64,000 bases of DNA from Janthinobacterium aquaticum (lineage in GTDB: Bacteria > Pseudomonadota > Gammaproteobacteria > Burkholderiales > Burkholderiaceae_D). Location: positions 1 through 64,000 of the forward strand of contig NZ_WFLK01000014.1 in NCBI RefSeq assembly GCF_009208565.1, written 5' to 3'. The notes beneath the pieces are model-generated. The model was not told where the DNA came from. It made no database searches and saw only the letters and a list, made by a program, of their open reading frames with translations. Within the stretch, counting starts at the first letter, position 1, and each line of letters starts with the position of its first letter. Shown here piece after piece: positions 17,357-26,443 of the stretch. The position numbers and the translations under genes were made by a program.

Positions 17357-18433
17357 TTAATCGCCCAGGGCAGCGAGCAGTTCAGCCTGGTGCTCTGCCG
17401 CCAGCGCATTGGTCAATTCCGTCAGATCGCCATCCATAATGAAGTCGAGCTTGTACAGCGTCAGGTTGATGCGGTGGTCGGTCATGCGCCCCTGCGGGAA
17501 GTTGTAGGTGCGGATGCGCTCGCTGCGGTCGCCCGAACCGATCAGGCTCTTGCGGGTGGCCGCTTCTTTGGATTGCTGCTCGCGCAGCTGCACGTCCTTG
17601 ATGCGGGTGGCCAGCACCTTCATCGCCTGCGCTTTGTTCTTGTGCTGGCTGCGGTCGTCCTGGCATTCCACCACGATACCGGACGGCAAGTGGGTAATGC
17701 GCACGGCCGAGTCGGTCTTGTTGATGTGCTGGCCGCCGGCGCCCGAGGCGCGATAGGTATCGATGCGCAGGTCGGCCGGGTTGATATTGACGTCTTCGAC
17801 CTCGTCCGCTTCCGGCATCACGGCCACCGTGCAGGCCGAAGTGTGGATGCGACCCTGGGTTTCGGTGGCCGGTACGCGCTGCACGCGGTGGCCGCCCGAC
17901 TCGAATTTCAGTTTCGAGTAGGCGCCGTGACCGACCAGGCGCACGATCACTTCGCGGTAGCCGCCCAGGTCCGAGTCCGAGGCCGACACCAGTTCCACCT
18001 GCCAGCGGTTGCGCTCGGCAAAGCGCGTGTACATGCGCAGCAAATCGCCGGCAAACAGGGCCGATTCGTCGCCGCCGGTACCGGCGCGAATTTCCAGGAA
18101 AATATTGCGCTCGTCATTGACGTCTTTCGGCAGCAGCATGGTTTGCAGTTCGCGTTCGAGCTGCGTCATGGCGACCTTGGCCGCCTCGATTTCTTCCTGC
18201 GCAAAGTCCTTCATGTCCGGGTCGGCGAGCATCTCCTGCGCCGCCACGATATCGCCGCCGGCTTTCTGGTATGAGTGATACAGCGCCACCAGCGGGCCCA
18301 GTTCGGCGTGCTCGCGCGTCATCTTGCGATAGCTATCCATATTCGCCGTGGCGTCCGGGTGCATCAACAGTTCATCGAGTTCGACCAGGCGGTTCGCCAG
18401 TTGGTCGAGCTTGGCCAGCATGGATGGTTTCAT
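17357..18433 (-). CDS. prfA: Peptide chain release factor 1
   Basis: Recognises UAG and UAA in the ribosomal A site and triggers peptide release. The ATG at 18433 ([16 protein letters not shown]) gives 358 residues, the usual RF1 length; the longer open frame upstream is not coding. The stop-codon-reading motif PAT is present in [17 protein letters not shown], and the catalytic GGQ in [16 protein letters not shown]. It follows hemA with a ~90-bp gap. The enzyme that methylates the GGQ glutamine, PrmC, is encoded two genes downstream. Confidence 0.97.
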   Translation of the reverse strand: MKPSMLAKLDQLANRLVELDELLMHPDATANMDSYRKMTREHAELGPLVALYHSYQKAGGDIVAAQEMLADPDMKDFAQEEIEAAKVAMTQLERELQTMLLPKDVNDERNIFLEIRAGTGGDESALFAGDLLRMYTRFAERNRWQVELVSASDSDLGGYREVIVRLVGHGAYSKLKFESGGHRVQRVPATETQGRIHTSACTVAVMPEADEVEDVNINPADLRIDTYRASGAGGQHINKTDSAVRITHLPSGIVVECQDDRSQHKNKAQAMKVLATRIKDVQLREQQSKEAATRKSLIGSGDRSERIRTYNFPQGRMTDHRINLTLYKLDFIMDGDLTELTNALAAEHQAELLAALGD

Positions 18434-18524
18434 AGCGGTTCGCGGTAAAGAATCAGGAAAAAACAAAGGGAAACAAACAGGCGCGCCGAACTGGCGCTTG
18501 GGCAGGCAGAGCCAGGCAGGGACG

Positions 18525-19799
18525 CTAACGGCGGGCGTTGAACAACTTCGGCAGCAGATTGGCCAGGTGCTTGCGCTCGTCGCCTTGCGCACGGTGCAGC
18601 GCCTGCTGCGGGCCGTGCAGGAATTTGGCCGTCAGGCCTTTCGACAGCGCTTCGAGCACGGCGTCGATATCGGCGCCCTTGGCCAGCATCTTGCGCGCGC
18701 GCTCCACTTCCATCTGGCGCAGCGATTCGCTCGTTTCATGCAGATCCTGGATGACCGGCACCATGGCGCGGTCGTCGACCCAGCTCATGAACGATTGCAC
18801 GCGCGTCTCGATAATCGATTCGGCCTGCGCCACGGCAGCCTGGCGGCTTTCCAGGCCGGTCTGCACCACCTTGCCCAGGTCGTCCACCGTGTACAGGAAG
18901 ACGTCGTTCAGGCGACCCACTTCGGTTTCGATATCGCGCGGCACGGCCAGGTCGACCATGAACATCGGCTTGTGGCGGCGCGCCTTGATGGCGCGCTCGA
19001 CCAGGCCCAGGCCCAGCAGCGGCAAGGACGAAGCCGTGCAGGAAATGACGATATCAAACTGGTGCAGCCGGTCCGGCAGGTCGGCCAGGCGGATTGCCTT
19101 GCCGTTGAAACGGTGCGCCAGCGCCTCGCCGCGCTCCATGGTGCGGTTGGCAATCGTGATGCTGTTCGGGTTTTGCGCCGCAAAATGGGTGGCGCACAGT
19201 TCGATCATTTCGCCGGCGCCAATAAAGAGCACGTTCTGCTCGGCAATCTTGTCGAAGATGCGCTGCGACAGTCGCACGGCCGCGGCCGCCATCGACACGC
19301 TGTGGGCGCCGATCTCGGTGGTGCTGCGCACTTCCTTGGCGACAGAAAAACTGCGCTGGAACAATTGGTGCAGATAGGTGCCCAAGCCGCCGGCTTCGTC
19401 GGCCGTGCGGATGGCGTCCTTGATCTGGCCCAGGATCTGGGTTTCGCCCAGTACCATCGAATCGAGCCCGGAGGCGACGCGGAAGGTATGGCGCACGGCG
19501 TCGTGCTGCGGCAGCATATACAGGTGCGGGCGCAGTTCGCTGTAGCTGAGTTTGTGATAATCAGCCAGGAAATGGGCGCCGGCGTCGAGCGGATTCGGTG
19601 CGCGGCTGGCCGCATACAGCTCGGTGCGGTTGCAGGTCGACAAGATGGCTGCTTCGTCGTTGTCGCGCAGGTCGATGCGCTCAAACCAGCTGCGCGCCGC
19701 TATCACCGCCTGGCCGAGTTGCTCAGGAGCAAACGCCAGCTGTTCGCGGAGCGACACTGGGGCAGTGGTGTGATTGAGGCCGACGGCGAGCAGTTGCAT
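18525..19799 (-). CDS. hemA: Glutamyl-tRNA reductase
   Basis: The first enzyme of C5 tetrapyrrole synthesis: reduces glutamyl-tRNA(Glu) to glutamate-1-semialdehyde with NADPH. The ATG at 19799 ([19 protein letters not shown]) gives 424 residues. Catalytic cysteine motif: [18 protein letters not shown]-binding region: [18 protein letters not shown]. The C-terminal dimerisation helices end in [13 protein letters not shown] longer start at 19829 is possible but adds a non-conserved ten residues. The hemA-prfA order is common in proteobacteria. Confidence 0.96.
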   Translation of the reverse strand: MQLLAVGLNHTTAPVSLREQLAFAPEQLGQAVIAARSWFERIDLRDNDEAAILSTCNRTELYAASRAPNPLDAGAHFLADYHKLSYSELRPHLYMLPQHDAVRHTFRVASGLDSMVLGETQILGQIKDAIRTADEAGGLGTYLHQLFQRSFSVAKEVRSTTEIGAHSVSMAAAAVRLSQRIFDKIAEQNVLFIGAGEMIELCATHFAAQNPNSITIANRTMERGEALAHRFNGKAIRLADLPDRLHQFDIVISCTASSLPLLGLGLVERAIKARRHKPMFMVDLAVPRDIETEVGRLNDVFLYTVDDLGKVVQTGLESRQAAVAQAESIIETRVQSFMSWVDDRAMVPVIQDLHETSESLRQMEVERARKMLAKGADIDAVLEALSKGLTAKFLHGPQQALHRAQGDERKHLANLLPKLFNARR

Positions 19800-19886
19800 T
19801 TCAGGGCTTAGGATGGCGTATGCCGACATTATACCGCTTTGTGCCCGTTGTTTGAGCAGATGCTGCCCGGTTTGCCATGAGCGGTC

Positions 19887-20576
19887 TTAGCCGCCAAGTT
19901 TTTCCAGCCGGTAACCGTAGCTGTAGACCGGCACCAGCCGGTAGCCGTGTTCAGGTTTCAGCTGCAGCTTGTTGCGCACGCGCGAGACGTGGGTGTCCAT
20001 GGTGCGCGAGGGAACGATGGTGTCGCGCTGCCAGACGGCTTCATGGATATAAGCGCGCGACAAGGGACGGCCCAGGTTGCGGAAAAACAGCAGCGCCAGT
20101 GCAAACTCCTTGTGCGTGACGTCAAGTACTTCACCCTCCATCAGCAGGCGACCGGGGCGCGTTTCAAAGATATACGGACCAAACTGCAGCTGCTCGGCGC
20201 CGTTTTGCGCCGGATAAGCCACCCGCAGCAGAGCCTGGGTACGCAGCGCCAGTTCGCTGCGCCGCAGGGGCTTGACCATGTAATCGTCGGCGCCGGCCTT
20301 GATGCCCTCGACGATGGCATCCTCGCCAGTGCTGTTGGTCATGAACAACACGGGCGCCTTGGGCGCCAGTTTTTCGCGCGCGCGGCGCAGCACTTCGGTA
20401 CCGTCCAGGTCGCTGACATGCCAGTCCAGGATCAGCATGTCGCAGCTTTCCTTGCGCAGTTGCCCCAACATCTCTTTGCTGTTTTGAAATGCGTGACAGG
20501 TATGGCCTGCCGCCGTGAGCACCTGGCAGATCAGTTCTGCCTGGCTATGGTCGCTATCGAGTACGGCAATTCGCAT
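19887..20576 (-). CDS. OmpR-family response regulator, orphan
   Basis: A 229-residue regulator. The receiver domain has an N-terminal acidic patch (VLDSDHSQAEL), the likely phospho-acceptor Asp in DMLILDWHVSDLDG, Thr/Ser in VLFMTNSTGED and Lys in DYMVKPLRRSEL. The C-terminal winged helix has VLDVTHKEFALALLFFRNLGRPLSR and TMDTHVSRVRNKL, ending in YGYRLEKLGG. No histidine kinase gene is adjacent: hemA lies downstream and a membrane-protein gene is divergent upstream. The partner kinase and targets are therefore unknown. Confidence 0.9.
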   Translation of the reverse strand: MRIAVLDSDHSQAELICQVLTAAGHTCHAFQNSKEMLGQLRKESCDMLILDWHVSDLDGTEVLRRAREKLAPKAPVLFMTNSTGEDAIVEGIKAGADDYMVKPLRRSELALRTQALLRVAYPAQNGAEQLQFGPYIFETRPGRLLMEGEVLDVTHKEFALALLFFRNLGRPLSRAYIHEAVWQRDTIVPSRTMDTHVSRVRNKLQLKPEHGYRLVPVYSYGYRLEKLGG

Positions 20577-20743
20577 AATGGGCTGGAGTGTGTAACAACA
20601 AACAGACGCGGCGATCCGCTTATCGTAATGTTAAGGAATGCTCGAATGAAATATAACAGAGATTGCAACTGTGTCCAGTGAAATCGCGAGCGCGTCACCT
20701 TTCCACTACACTGAGACTGTCTTTATTGCGCGGAGAAAGCAGC

Positions 20744-21247
20744 ATGTCTGATCACACTACGACCGACTGGAGCCTGATACCAGGCAGCCCTGAAGAAATT
20801 GAACATGCGCGCGCGCGTTGCCGCAAGCTGGTGGCGCGGCGCGCCTTGATGTCGGCCGGCACGTCGGCCATTCCCATCCCGGGTATCGACCTGATGTCCG
20901 ACGTGGGTTTGCTGTCGATGCTGATCAACGACATCAACCATGAATTCGGCCTGACGCCCGAGCAGATCGAAAAACTCAATCCGCAGTTCAAGCTGATGGC
21001 CTATCGCGTGGCGATCGGCATGGGCGGCATGCTGGTGGGAAAACTGGTGACACGCGAACTGATCATCCACCTGCTCAAGCGCAGTGGCGTCAAGCTGGCC
21101 ACCAAGCAGGTGGCGCGCGTCGTGCCACTGGCTGGCCAGGCAGTGGCCGCCGCACTGGGCTACGCGGTGTTTCGCCAGATCGGCAACCAGCACGTCAATG
21201 CCTGCGCCGCGGTGGCGCAGGAGTTGATTACGATACGGCCGAGCTGA
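20744..21247 (+). CDS. Small hydrophobic protein of unknown function (DUF697-like)
   Basis: A 167-residue protein starting at ATG 20744, preceded by GGAGAAAG. It has no signal peptide. Hydrophobic, glycine-rich segments recur: RALMSAGTSAIPIPGIDLM, RVAIGMGGMLVGKLV and VVPLAGQAVAAALGYAVF. The pattern 'A..SAG.SAIPIPGID' followed by a D and a two-helix membrane hairpin resembles DUF697-type proteins, which are often found with GTPases. No GTPase is nearby. It reads toward minE, whose 3' end is 17 bp away. Confidence 0.65.
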   Translation: MSDHTTTDWSLIPGSPEEIEHARARCRKLVARRALMSAGTSAIPIPGIDLMSDVGLLSMLINDINHEFGLTPEQIEKLNPQFKLMAYRVAIGMGGMLVGKLVTRELIIHLLKRSGVKLATKQVARVVPLAGQAVAAALGYAVFRQIGNQHVNACAAVAQELITIRPS

Positions 21248-21264
21248 AGGTCAGGCTGACGGCC

Positions 21265-21516
21265 TCAGGCGTCCGGCAGCACCACATTCACGTCGAGCAC
21301 TTCCAGGTTGCCCTGGCGGTCGAGCGAGATCTTGATGTCTTCGGCGTTGACCTTGGTGTACTTGGAAATGACTTCGATCAGCTCCTTGTGCAGGGCTGGC
21401 AGGAAGTCGGGGCCGTCGCGGCCGCTGCGTTCGCGCGCGATAATGATTTGCAGGCGCTCCTTGGCGGCGGCGGCCGTTTTCGGTTTGGGGGGGAACAGGA
21501 AAGAAAGCAAGGCCAT
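21265..21516 (-). CDS. minE: Cell division topological specificity factor MinE
   Basis: An 83-residue protein that stimulates MinD ATPase and drives Min oscillation. The N-terminal membrane-targeting segment is MALLSFLFPPKPK, and the MinD-contact helix/strand is AKERLQIIIARERSG. The C-terminal topological domain runs from LPALHKELIEVISKY to the end. The true start is ATG 21516; the longer frame upstream overlaps minD and is not coding. It is the last gene of minCDE, 1 bp after the minD stop. Confidence 0.97.
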   Translation of the reverse strand: MALLSFLFPPKPKTAAAAKERLQIIIARERSGRDGPDFLPALHKELIEVISKYTKVNAEDIKISLDRQGNLEVLDVNVVLPDA

Positions 21517-21517
21517 A

Positions 21518-22330
21518 TTACTTCCCAAAAATACGCTGGAGCAAGCCAGGCTTTTCATAATTGGTAAAACGCAATTCGACCTCTTCGCCGAGGAAGCGCG
21601 ACACCACGTCTTCGTAGGCTTGCGCCACGTCGGTGCCCTTGAAGTGAATGGCCGGATTGCCCTGGTTCGAGGCGGCCAGCACCTGCTCCGATTCGGGGAT
21701 AATGCCCACCAGCGGGATGCGCAGGATTTCCTGCACGTCCTGGTAGGACAGCATTTCATCGGACTCGACGCGTTTGGGCGAATAGCGCGTGATCAGCAGG
21801 TGTTCCTTGACCGGCTCGCCACCCGTTTGCGCGCGGCGCGACTTGGCTTGCAGGATGCCGAGGATGCGGTCCGAATCGCGCACCGACGATACTTCCGGAT
21901 TGGTCACGATAATGGCTTCGTCGGCAAATGTCAGCGCCATCAGGGCGCCGTGTTCGATGCCAGCCGGCGAATCGCAGATAATGAACTCGAAACCCATGTT
22001 GATCAGGTCGTTCAACACGCGCTCCACGCCTTCTTCCGTCAGCGCATCCTTGTCGCGTGTCTGCGAGGCCGGCAGGATAAACAGGTTGTCGCAGTGCTTG
22101 TCCTTGATCAGCGCCTGGTTCAGCGTCGCTTCCTTGTTGATCACATTGATCAGGTCATAGACCACGCGGCGCTCGCAACCCATGATCAGGTCGAGATTGC
22201 GCAGGCCGACGTCAAAGTCCAGCACGGCTGTCTTGTGGCCGCGCAAGGCCAGGCCAGTGGAAAAACTGGCACTGGAGGTAGTTTTACCGACACCGCCCTT
22301 GCCGGACGTCACAACAATAATTCTTGCCAC
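21518..22330 (-). CDS. minD: Septum site-determining ATPase MinD
   Basis: A membrane-cycling ParA-type ATPase that recruits MinC to the poles and blocks polar division. It has 270 residues from a GTG start at 22330. It has the deviant Walker A SGKGGVGKTTSSASF, with the signature lysine, and DFDVGLRNLDLIMGCERR, FIICDSPAGIE and LLITRYSP. The C-terminal amphipathic membrane anchor is KPGLLQRIFGK. It is the middle gene of minCDE: 37 bp after minC and touching minE. Confidence 0.97.
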   Translation of the reverse strand: MARIIVVTSGKGGVGKTTSSASFSTGLALRGHKTAVLDFDVGLRNLDLIMGCERRVVYDLINVINKEATLNQALIKDKHCDNLFILPASQTRDKDALTEEGVERVLNDLINMGFEFIICDSPAGIEHGALMALTFADEAIIVTNPEVSSVRDSDRILGILQAKSRRAQTGGEPVKEHLLITRYSPKRVESDEMLSYQDVQEILRIPLVGIIPESEQVLAASNQGNPAIHFKGTDVAQAYEDVVSRFLGEEVELRFTNYEKPGLLQRIFGK

Positions 22331-22367
22331 AAATAATCCTTTTCAGATATCTCTTGAATTGTGCAGC

Positions 22368-23105
22368 TTAAGAGCGGTTAACGGGAGTTACGGGTTTGAC
22401 AGAGTTTATCTCGATTCTGTCACCGGCCAAACGAATTTGCGACGGACCCTTGGACATTTCCGGCGGAAAACCATCTTCAAACGTGCGGTACACGCCGGCA
22501 ATCGACACCAGTTCCGGTTCCATTGCCAGCGCAAAAATACGTGCCTGCGGGTTGCCCGAGGCGCCAGCCAGTGCGCGCCCGTACAGCGAGGAATACACAT
22601 GGATGCTGCCATCGGCGATAATCTCGGCGCCGTTGTTGACCACGGCCGTGATGATCAGGTCGCAGCCGCGCGCATAAATGCGCTGGCCGGCGCGCACCGG
22701 CGTATCGATCACCATCACCTGCGCTTCGGCGCCCGATTGCGCAGCTGCCGTCGGCCCGTCCTTGGCGGGCGCATCGTCGCGCGTCTTGCCGCTGTCCAGG
22801 CTCAGGCCCTGCGCCAGGATGGCCTCATGCATGTCCGGCGTGGCGTTGCGCACGGCAACGGCGTTGAGCCGGTATTTCTTCAGCAGCGCAACCAGCGCCG
22901 CCCAGTCAACCGGCGTTTCGCCCGGCTGCAGGTCGGCCACGTCGAGCACGGCCAGGTCGTCTTCAAAAAAGTCGGCCACACCGCCGGTCATTTCATGCAA
23001 GGCGGCGTCCAGCGCACCAATGTCGGCCCCGTGCACGATGGCCGAGACCGCGACAACGGTGGAAATCTTGATTTCGATAGGCTTGTGCGACGGGCTTTTG
23101 GACAT
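22368..23105 (-). CDS. minC: Septum formation inhibitor MinC
   Basis: The FtsZ assembly inhibitor of the Min system. The ATG at 23105 (MSKSPSHKPIEIKIS) gives 245 residues; a longer start at 23156 is not favoured. The N-terminal FtsZ-inhibiting domain is followed by a linker (GKTRDDAPAKDGPTAAAQSG). The C-terminal beta-helix domain begins at MVIDTPVRAGQRIYARGCDL and includes VNNGAEIIADGSIHVYSSL and RALAGASGN, which bind MinD. It is first in the minCDE operon. Confidence 0.96.
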   Translation of the reverse strand: MSKSPSHKPIEIKISTVVAVSAIVHGADIGALDAALHEMTGGVADFFEDDLAVLDVADLQPGETPVDWAALVALLKKYRLNAVAVRNATPDMHEAILAQGLSLDSGKTRDDAPAKDGPTAAAQSGAEAQVMVIDTPVRAGQRIYARGCDLIITAVVNNGAEIIADGSIHVYSSLYGRALAGASGNPQARIFALAMEPELVSIAGVYRTFEDGFPPEMSKGPSQIRLAGDRIEINSVKPVTPVNRS

Positions 23106-23421
23106 AAACGTTATCAGAGTGAAACTGCGTACAGCCAGATGCCTGGATAGATGCATATGGAAAGCAGTAAATTTCTTGCATTCTACTCAAAAAGAACGTG
23201 ATCAGGGGCGCGCACGGCTGGTAATGCATCGCGCAGGCGCGGCGAATCAGGAAAAAACGATGTAGCCCTCGGAAAGCAGCCTCTCATGCCGTATTACATC
23301 GCATCAATGATGAAGAAAATAGTGAAGTCATCCGGATGATGTCATCGAGATTTAATGTGGATAGGCTAGAGTGTGCGGCATTCAGATTTATAATCAAAAC
23401 AACATATTTTATCGAATAACA

Positions 23422-23434
23422 TGAAAGTATTTCA
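23422..23434 (+). promoter_or_regulatory. MetR box upstream of metR
   Basis: TGAAAGTATTTCA matches the MetR consensus TGAAnnnnnTTCA exactly, 25 bp before the metR ATG, consistent with autoregulation. The 353-bp gap (23106-23458) also holds a 12-bp palindrome, TCATCCGGATGA, at 23328-23339. No gene or other element was seen in it. Confidence 0.65.
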
Positions 23435-23458
23435 CGTATCAAGCCATCGGTTTCCCCC

Positions 23459-24367
23459 ATGCTAGAAATTCGTCACCTGCGTACCCTGAGTGCGCTGCGT
23501 TCTTCAGGCAGCCTGGTGCGGGCCGCGCAATTGCTTAACCTGACGCAATCGGCGCTGTCGCACCAGATCCGGCTGCTCGAAGAGCGCTATAACGCGCCGC
23601 TGTTCGAGCGAAAGTCGATGCCGATTGCCTTTACCGCCACTGGCAGCCGTCTGCTGGCGCTGGCCGACAAGCTGCTGCCGGAAATCGAGCAGGCAGAGCG
23701 CGACGTGGCGCGCCTGTCGCAGGGCGACAAGGGCCAGTTGCGCGTTGCGCTGGAGTGCCATACCTGCTTCGACTGGCTGATGCCGGTGATGGATGCATTC
23801 CGCCAGCGCTGGCCCGAGGTGGAAATCGACCTGGTGTCGGGTTTTCACAGCGAGCCGGCCGACTTGCTGCGTTCGGGCGAGGCGGACCTGGTGATCGGCG
23901 CGCCCTATGGTCCGGATTTCGCAGTGTTTCCATTGTTCCGTTTTGAAATCATGGTAGTGATGGCGCAGAAACACCGTCTGCAGGCGCAGCGGCGGCTGGT
24001 GGCGCAGGATTTTGCCGGCGAAACCCTGATTACTTATCCGGTGGCGGAACAGCGCGTCGACCTGATCCGCGACGTACTGCGGCCGGCCGGCATCGATTTC
24101 GAGCGCCGCACGGCGGACTTGACAGTGGCGGTGCTGCAACTGGTGGCCAGCCGACGCGGGATTGCCGCCTTGCCCAACTGGGCCATCAAGAATTATGTCG
24201 ATTACGATTATGTGGTGGCGCGCCCGATCGGCGAGCAGGGTTTGTGGAGCGACCTGTTCGTATCGGTACAGCCGGCATTGCAGGACAAGGCCTATGTGCA
24301 CGATTTCGTCAGCGTGATACGCGAACAGTGCGCAGCCTCGCTGGACGGTATCAAATTGCTGTCCTGA
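23459..24367 (+). CDS. metR: LysR-type regulator MetR
   Basis: A 302-residue LysR-family activator of methionine synthesis genes that uses homocysteine as co-inducer. The N-terminal helix-turn-helix includes RAAQLLNLTQSALSHQIRLLEERY. The effector domain has the MetR-like LRVALECHTCFDWLMPVMDAF and ADLVIGAPYGPDFAVFPLF. The N-terminal MLEIRHLRTLSALRSSGSL is typical of MetR. A consensus MetR box lies just upstream. No metE or metH is next to it in this window. Confidence 0.9.
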   Translation: MLEIRHLRTLSALRSSGSLVRAAQLLNLTQSALSHQIRLLEERYNAPLFERKSMPIAFTATGSRLLALADKLLPEIEQAERDVARLSQGDKGQLRVALECHTCFDWLMPVMDAFRQRWPEVEIDLVSGFHSEPADLLRSGEADLVIGAPYGPDFAVFPLFRFEIMVVMAQKHRLQAQRRLVAQDFAGETLITYPVAEQRVDLIRDVLRPAGIDFERRTADLTVAVLQLVASRRGIAALPNWAIKNYVDYDYVVARPIGEQGLWSDLFVSVQPALQDKAYVHDFVSVIREQCAASLDGIKLLS

Positions 24368-24429
24368 GCACAAAAGGATTGGCCTGGACTCAGCAGTAAA
24401 GTTTGAGCCATATCAAGATTTGAACACGA

Positions 24430-24462
24430 TGCGCCGCATACAGTGGAGTACTGTGCGGCGCA
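24430..24462 (+). terminator. Long hairpin between metR and the phasin gene
   Basis: TGCGCCGC (24430-24437) pairs with GCGGCGCA (24455-24462), and ACAGT with ACTGT, around a GGAGT loop and a 2-nt bulge. CTTTTC follows only 12 nt later, so it may be a weak metR terminator or a structured element in the phasin leader. Confidence 0.4.
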
Positions 24463-24495
24463 GCATGGCACCGCTTTTCATTGAGGAGTAATGCA

Positions 24496-24975
24496 ATGTT
24501 CTTATTTTCCGAGCAATTGTCCCAGGCTGGCAAAGCTGTTTATGAGGCCCAGTTGGCCAGCACCCGCGCCCTGTTCCAGGCCGCCTGCAACGGCGGCGCC
24601 AGGGCGCTGGCGCTGCAACTCGATACGGCCCGCGCCACGCTGGCGGCGGCTAGTGCGGCTGGCACGCAACTGTGGTCGGCGCCGAATCCTGAAAACCTGC
24701 TGCAGGTATCGCGCACGCAGTCGCAGCTGGCCATCGAACGGATCGGTTCGTATAGTCGCCAGGCAAAGGAAGTTGCCCAAGAAACCCAAGAACAATTGCA
24801 GTCTGTGACAAAAGGTGAATTTGCTGCGTCGCGTCAAAAAATCGACGAGTTATGCCAGATCGTAAAAAAGACGCCGGTGCCCCTGCTTATCTCCTTGAAT
24901 AATTTTCTAAAAAGCCCTTTCGCCAGCGGCGAGGAAGGGTATGATAAAAACAAAGCACCGCGCCATGGAGACTGA
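24496..24975 (+). CDS. phaP: Phasin family protein
   Basis: A protein that coats polyhydroxyalkanoate granules. The ATG at 24496 is 7 nt after GAGGAG, giving 159 residues. It is rich in Ala and Gln and predicted to be helical throughout, with no membrane segment: FLFSEQLSQAGKAVYEAQLASTRALFQ opens the phasin_2-type domain and SYSRQAKEVAQETQEQLQ lies in the central amphipathic helix. It is upstream of phaA and phaB, which supports the granule role. The polymer synthase phaC is not in the window. Confidence 0.88.
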   Translation: MFLFSEQLSQAGKAVYEAQLASTRALFQAACNGGARALALQLDTARATLAAASAAGTQLWSAPNPENLLQVSRTQSQLAIERIGSYSRQAKEVAQETQEQLQSVTKGEFAASRQKIDELCQIVKKTPVPLLISLNNFLKSPFASGEEGYDKNKAPRHGD

Positions 24976-25092
24976 ATAGACGCTAAAAATCGGCGACGTT
25001 GCAGCCTGTTATTTAGTTTTTGTTCTTTCAGAGGCCTTCCCGCATTTCATTAACAGCCTGGCCCGCACGGGGCCAGTAAATCGGAGAAATAA

Positions 25093-26271
25093 ATGGATGA
25101 TGTTGTAATCGTGGCCGCTGGCCGTACCGCAGTGGGCAAGTTCGGTGGCAGCCTGGCCAAGATTCCTGCGTCCGAATTGGGCGCACATGTAATCAAGGGC
25201 CTGCTGGCCAAAACCGGCATCGATCCCAATCTGATCGGCGAAGCGATCCTGGGCCAGGTGCTGACCGCCGGCGTCGGCCAGAACGCGGCGCGCCAGGCGG
25301 TGATCAAGGCCGGCCTGCCAACCTCGATTCCCGCCATGACCATCAACAAGGTCTGCGGCAGCGGCCTGAAAGCCACCCACCTGGCGGCGCAGGCCATCAA
25401 GTGCGGCGACGCCAATATCATTATCGCTGGCGGCCAGGAAAACATGAGCGCCTCGCCGCACGTGATGAACGGTTCGCGCGACGGCTTCCGCATGGGCGAC
25501 TTCAAGATGATCGATTCGATGATCGTCGACGGCCTGTGGGATGTCTATAACCAGTACCACATGGGCATCACGGCAGAGAACGTCGCCAAGAAATACGAAG
25601 TGACGCGCGCCGAGCAGGATGAATTTGCACTGCAGTCGCAGCTGAAGGCAGAGGCGGCGCAAAAGGCCGGCAAGTTCAAGGATGAAATCCTGCCGCTGGA
25701 AATTGCCAACAAAAAAGGCACGGTGGTGTTCGACACCGACGAATATATCAAACCCGGCTCGACCATCGAATCGCTGTCCGGCCTGCGTCCGGCGTTTGCC
25801 AAGGATGGCACGGTTACCGCCGGCAATGCCTCGGGACTGAACGACGGCGCTGCTGCCGTCATCATGATGTCGGCCTCGGTGGCCAAGGAACTGGGCCTGA
25901 AACCGCTGGCACGCATCAAGGCCTATGCTTCGTCGGGCCTGGACCCGGCCATCATGGGCATGGGCCCGGTCTCGGCTTCGCGCCTGTGCCTGAAAAAAGC
26001 CGGCTGGACGCATGAAGAACTCGACCTGATGGAGATCAACGAAGCGTTTGCCGCGCAGGCGATTGCGGTCAACAAGGAAATGGGCTGGGATACCAGCAAG
26101 ATCAACGTGAACGGCGGCGCCATTGCCATCGGTCATCCGATCGGCGCTTCGGGCGCGCGCATCCTGGTGTCGCTGATCCATGAAATGATACGTCGCGACG
26201 CCAAGAAAGGCCTGGCGTCGCTGTGTATCGGCGGCGGCATGGGTGTTGCCCTGGCGATCGAACGAGATTAA
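25093..26271 (+). CDS. phaA: Acetyl-CoA C-acetyltransferase (beta-ketothiolase)
   Basis: Condenses two acetyl-CoA into acetoacetyl-CoA, the first step of polyhydroxybutyrate synthesis. It has 392 residues. The nucleophilic Cys is in [19 protein letters not shown], the His in [19 protein letters not shown], and the second Cys in [27 protein letters not shown] carries the conserved Asn. The start is ATG 25093 after GGAGAA. It is followed by phaB after a 172-bp gap filled by a large stem-loop element. Confidence 0.95.
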   Translation: MDDVVIVAAGRTAVGKFGGSLAKIPASELGAHVIKGLLAKTGIDPNLIGEAILGQVLTAGVGQNAARQAVIKAGLPTSIPAMTINKVCGSGLKATHLAAQAIKCGDANIIIAGGQENMSASPHVMNGSRDGFRMGDFKMIDSMIVDGLWDVYNQYHMGITAENVAKKYEVTRAEQDEFALQSQLKAEAAQKAGKFKDEILPLEIANKKGTVVFDTDEYIKPGSTIESLSGLRPAFAKDGTVTAGNASGLNDGAAAVIMMSASVAKELGLKPLARIKAYASSGLDPAIMGMGPVSASRLCLKKAGWTHEELDLMEINEAFAAQAIAVNKEMGWDTSKINVNGGAIAIGHPIGASGARILVSLIHEMIRRDAKKGLASLCIGGGMGVALAIERD

Positions 26272-26388
26272 GGCTTCGTAAACCTACTGCGCAGCCCACT
26301 GCCAGTTCTCCGTTGCGCGCTGTACCTTCGTACAGCTGTGCTACTCAAACTGGCATTGGGCTTGCTCGCTACGGTTTCCGAGCGCCTT
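26270..26388 (+). repeat. Nested stem-loop element between phaA and phaB
   Basis: About 119 nt with three tiers of inverted repeat. The ends are AAGGC (26270) and GCCTT (26384-26388). The middle arm CCCACTGCCAGTT (26295-26307) pairs with AACTGGCATTGGG (26348-26360), 12 of 13 positions. At the centre is a perfect 7-bp hairpin, GCTGTAC (26319-26325) and GTACAGC (26330-26336), with a CTTC loop. The outer parts pair imperfectly. The left end overlaps the phaA stop codon. It resembles a dispersed intergenic repeat, but only one copy is in this window. Confidence 0.65.
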
Positions 26389-26443
26389 AATAAACAATTT
26401 CTTTTCAAAATTAGAACCAAACAGAACGATCGAGGGGAAGACA

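Noticed and set aside
23106..23458. Riboswitch (SAM type) upstream of metR
   Set aside because: No conserved stem or terminator/antiterminator pair could be drawn; the only clear site is the MetR box.
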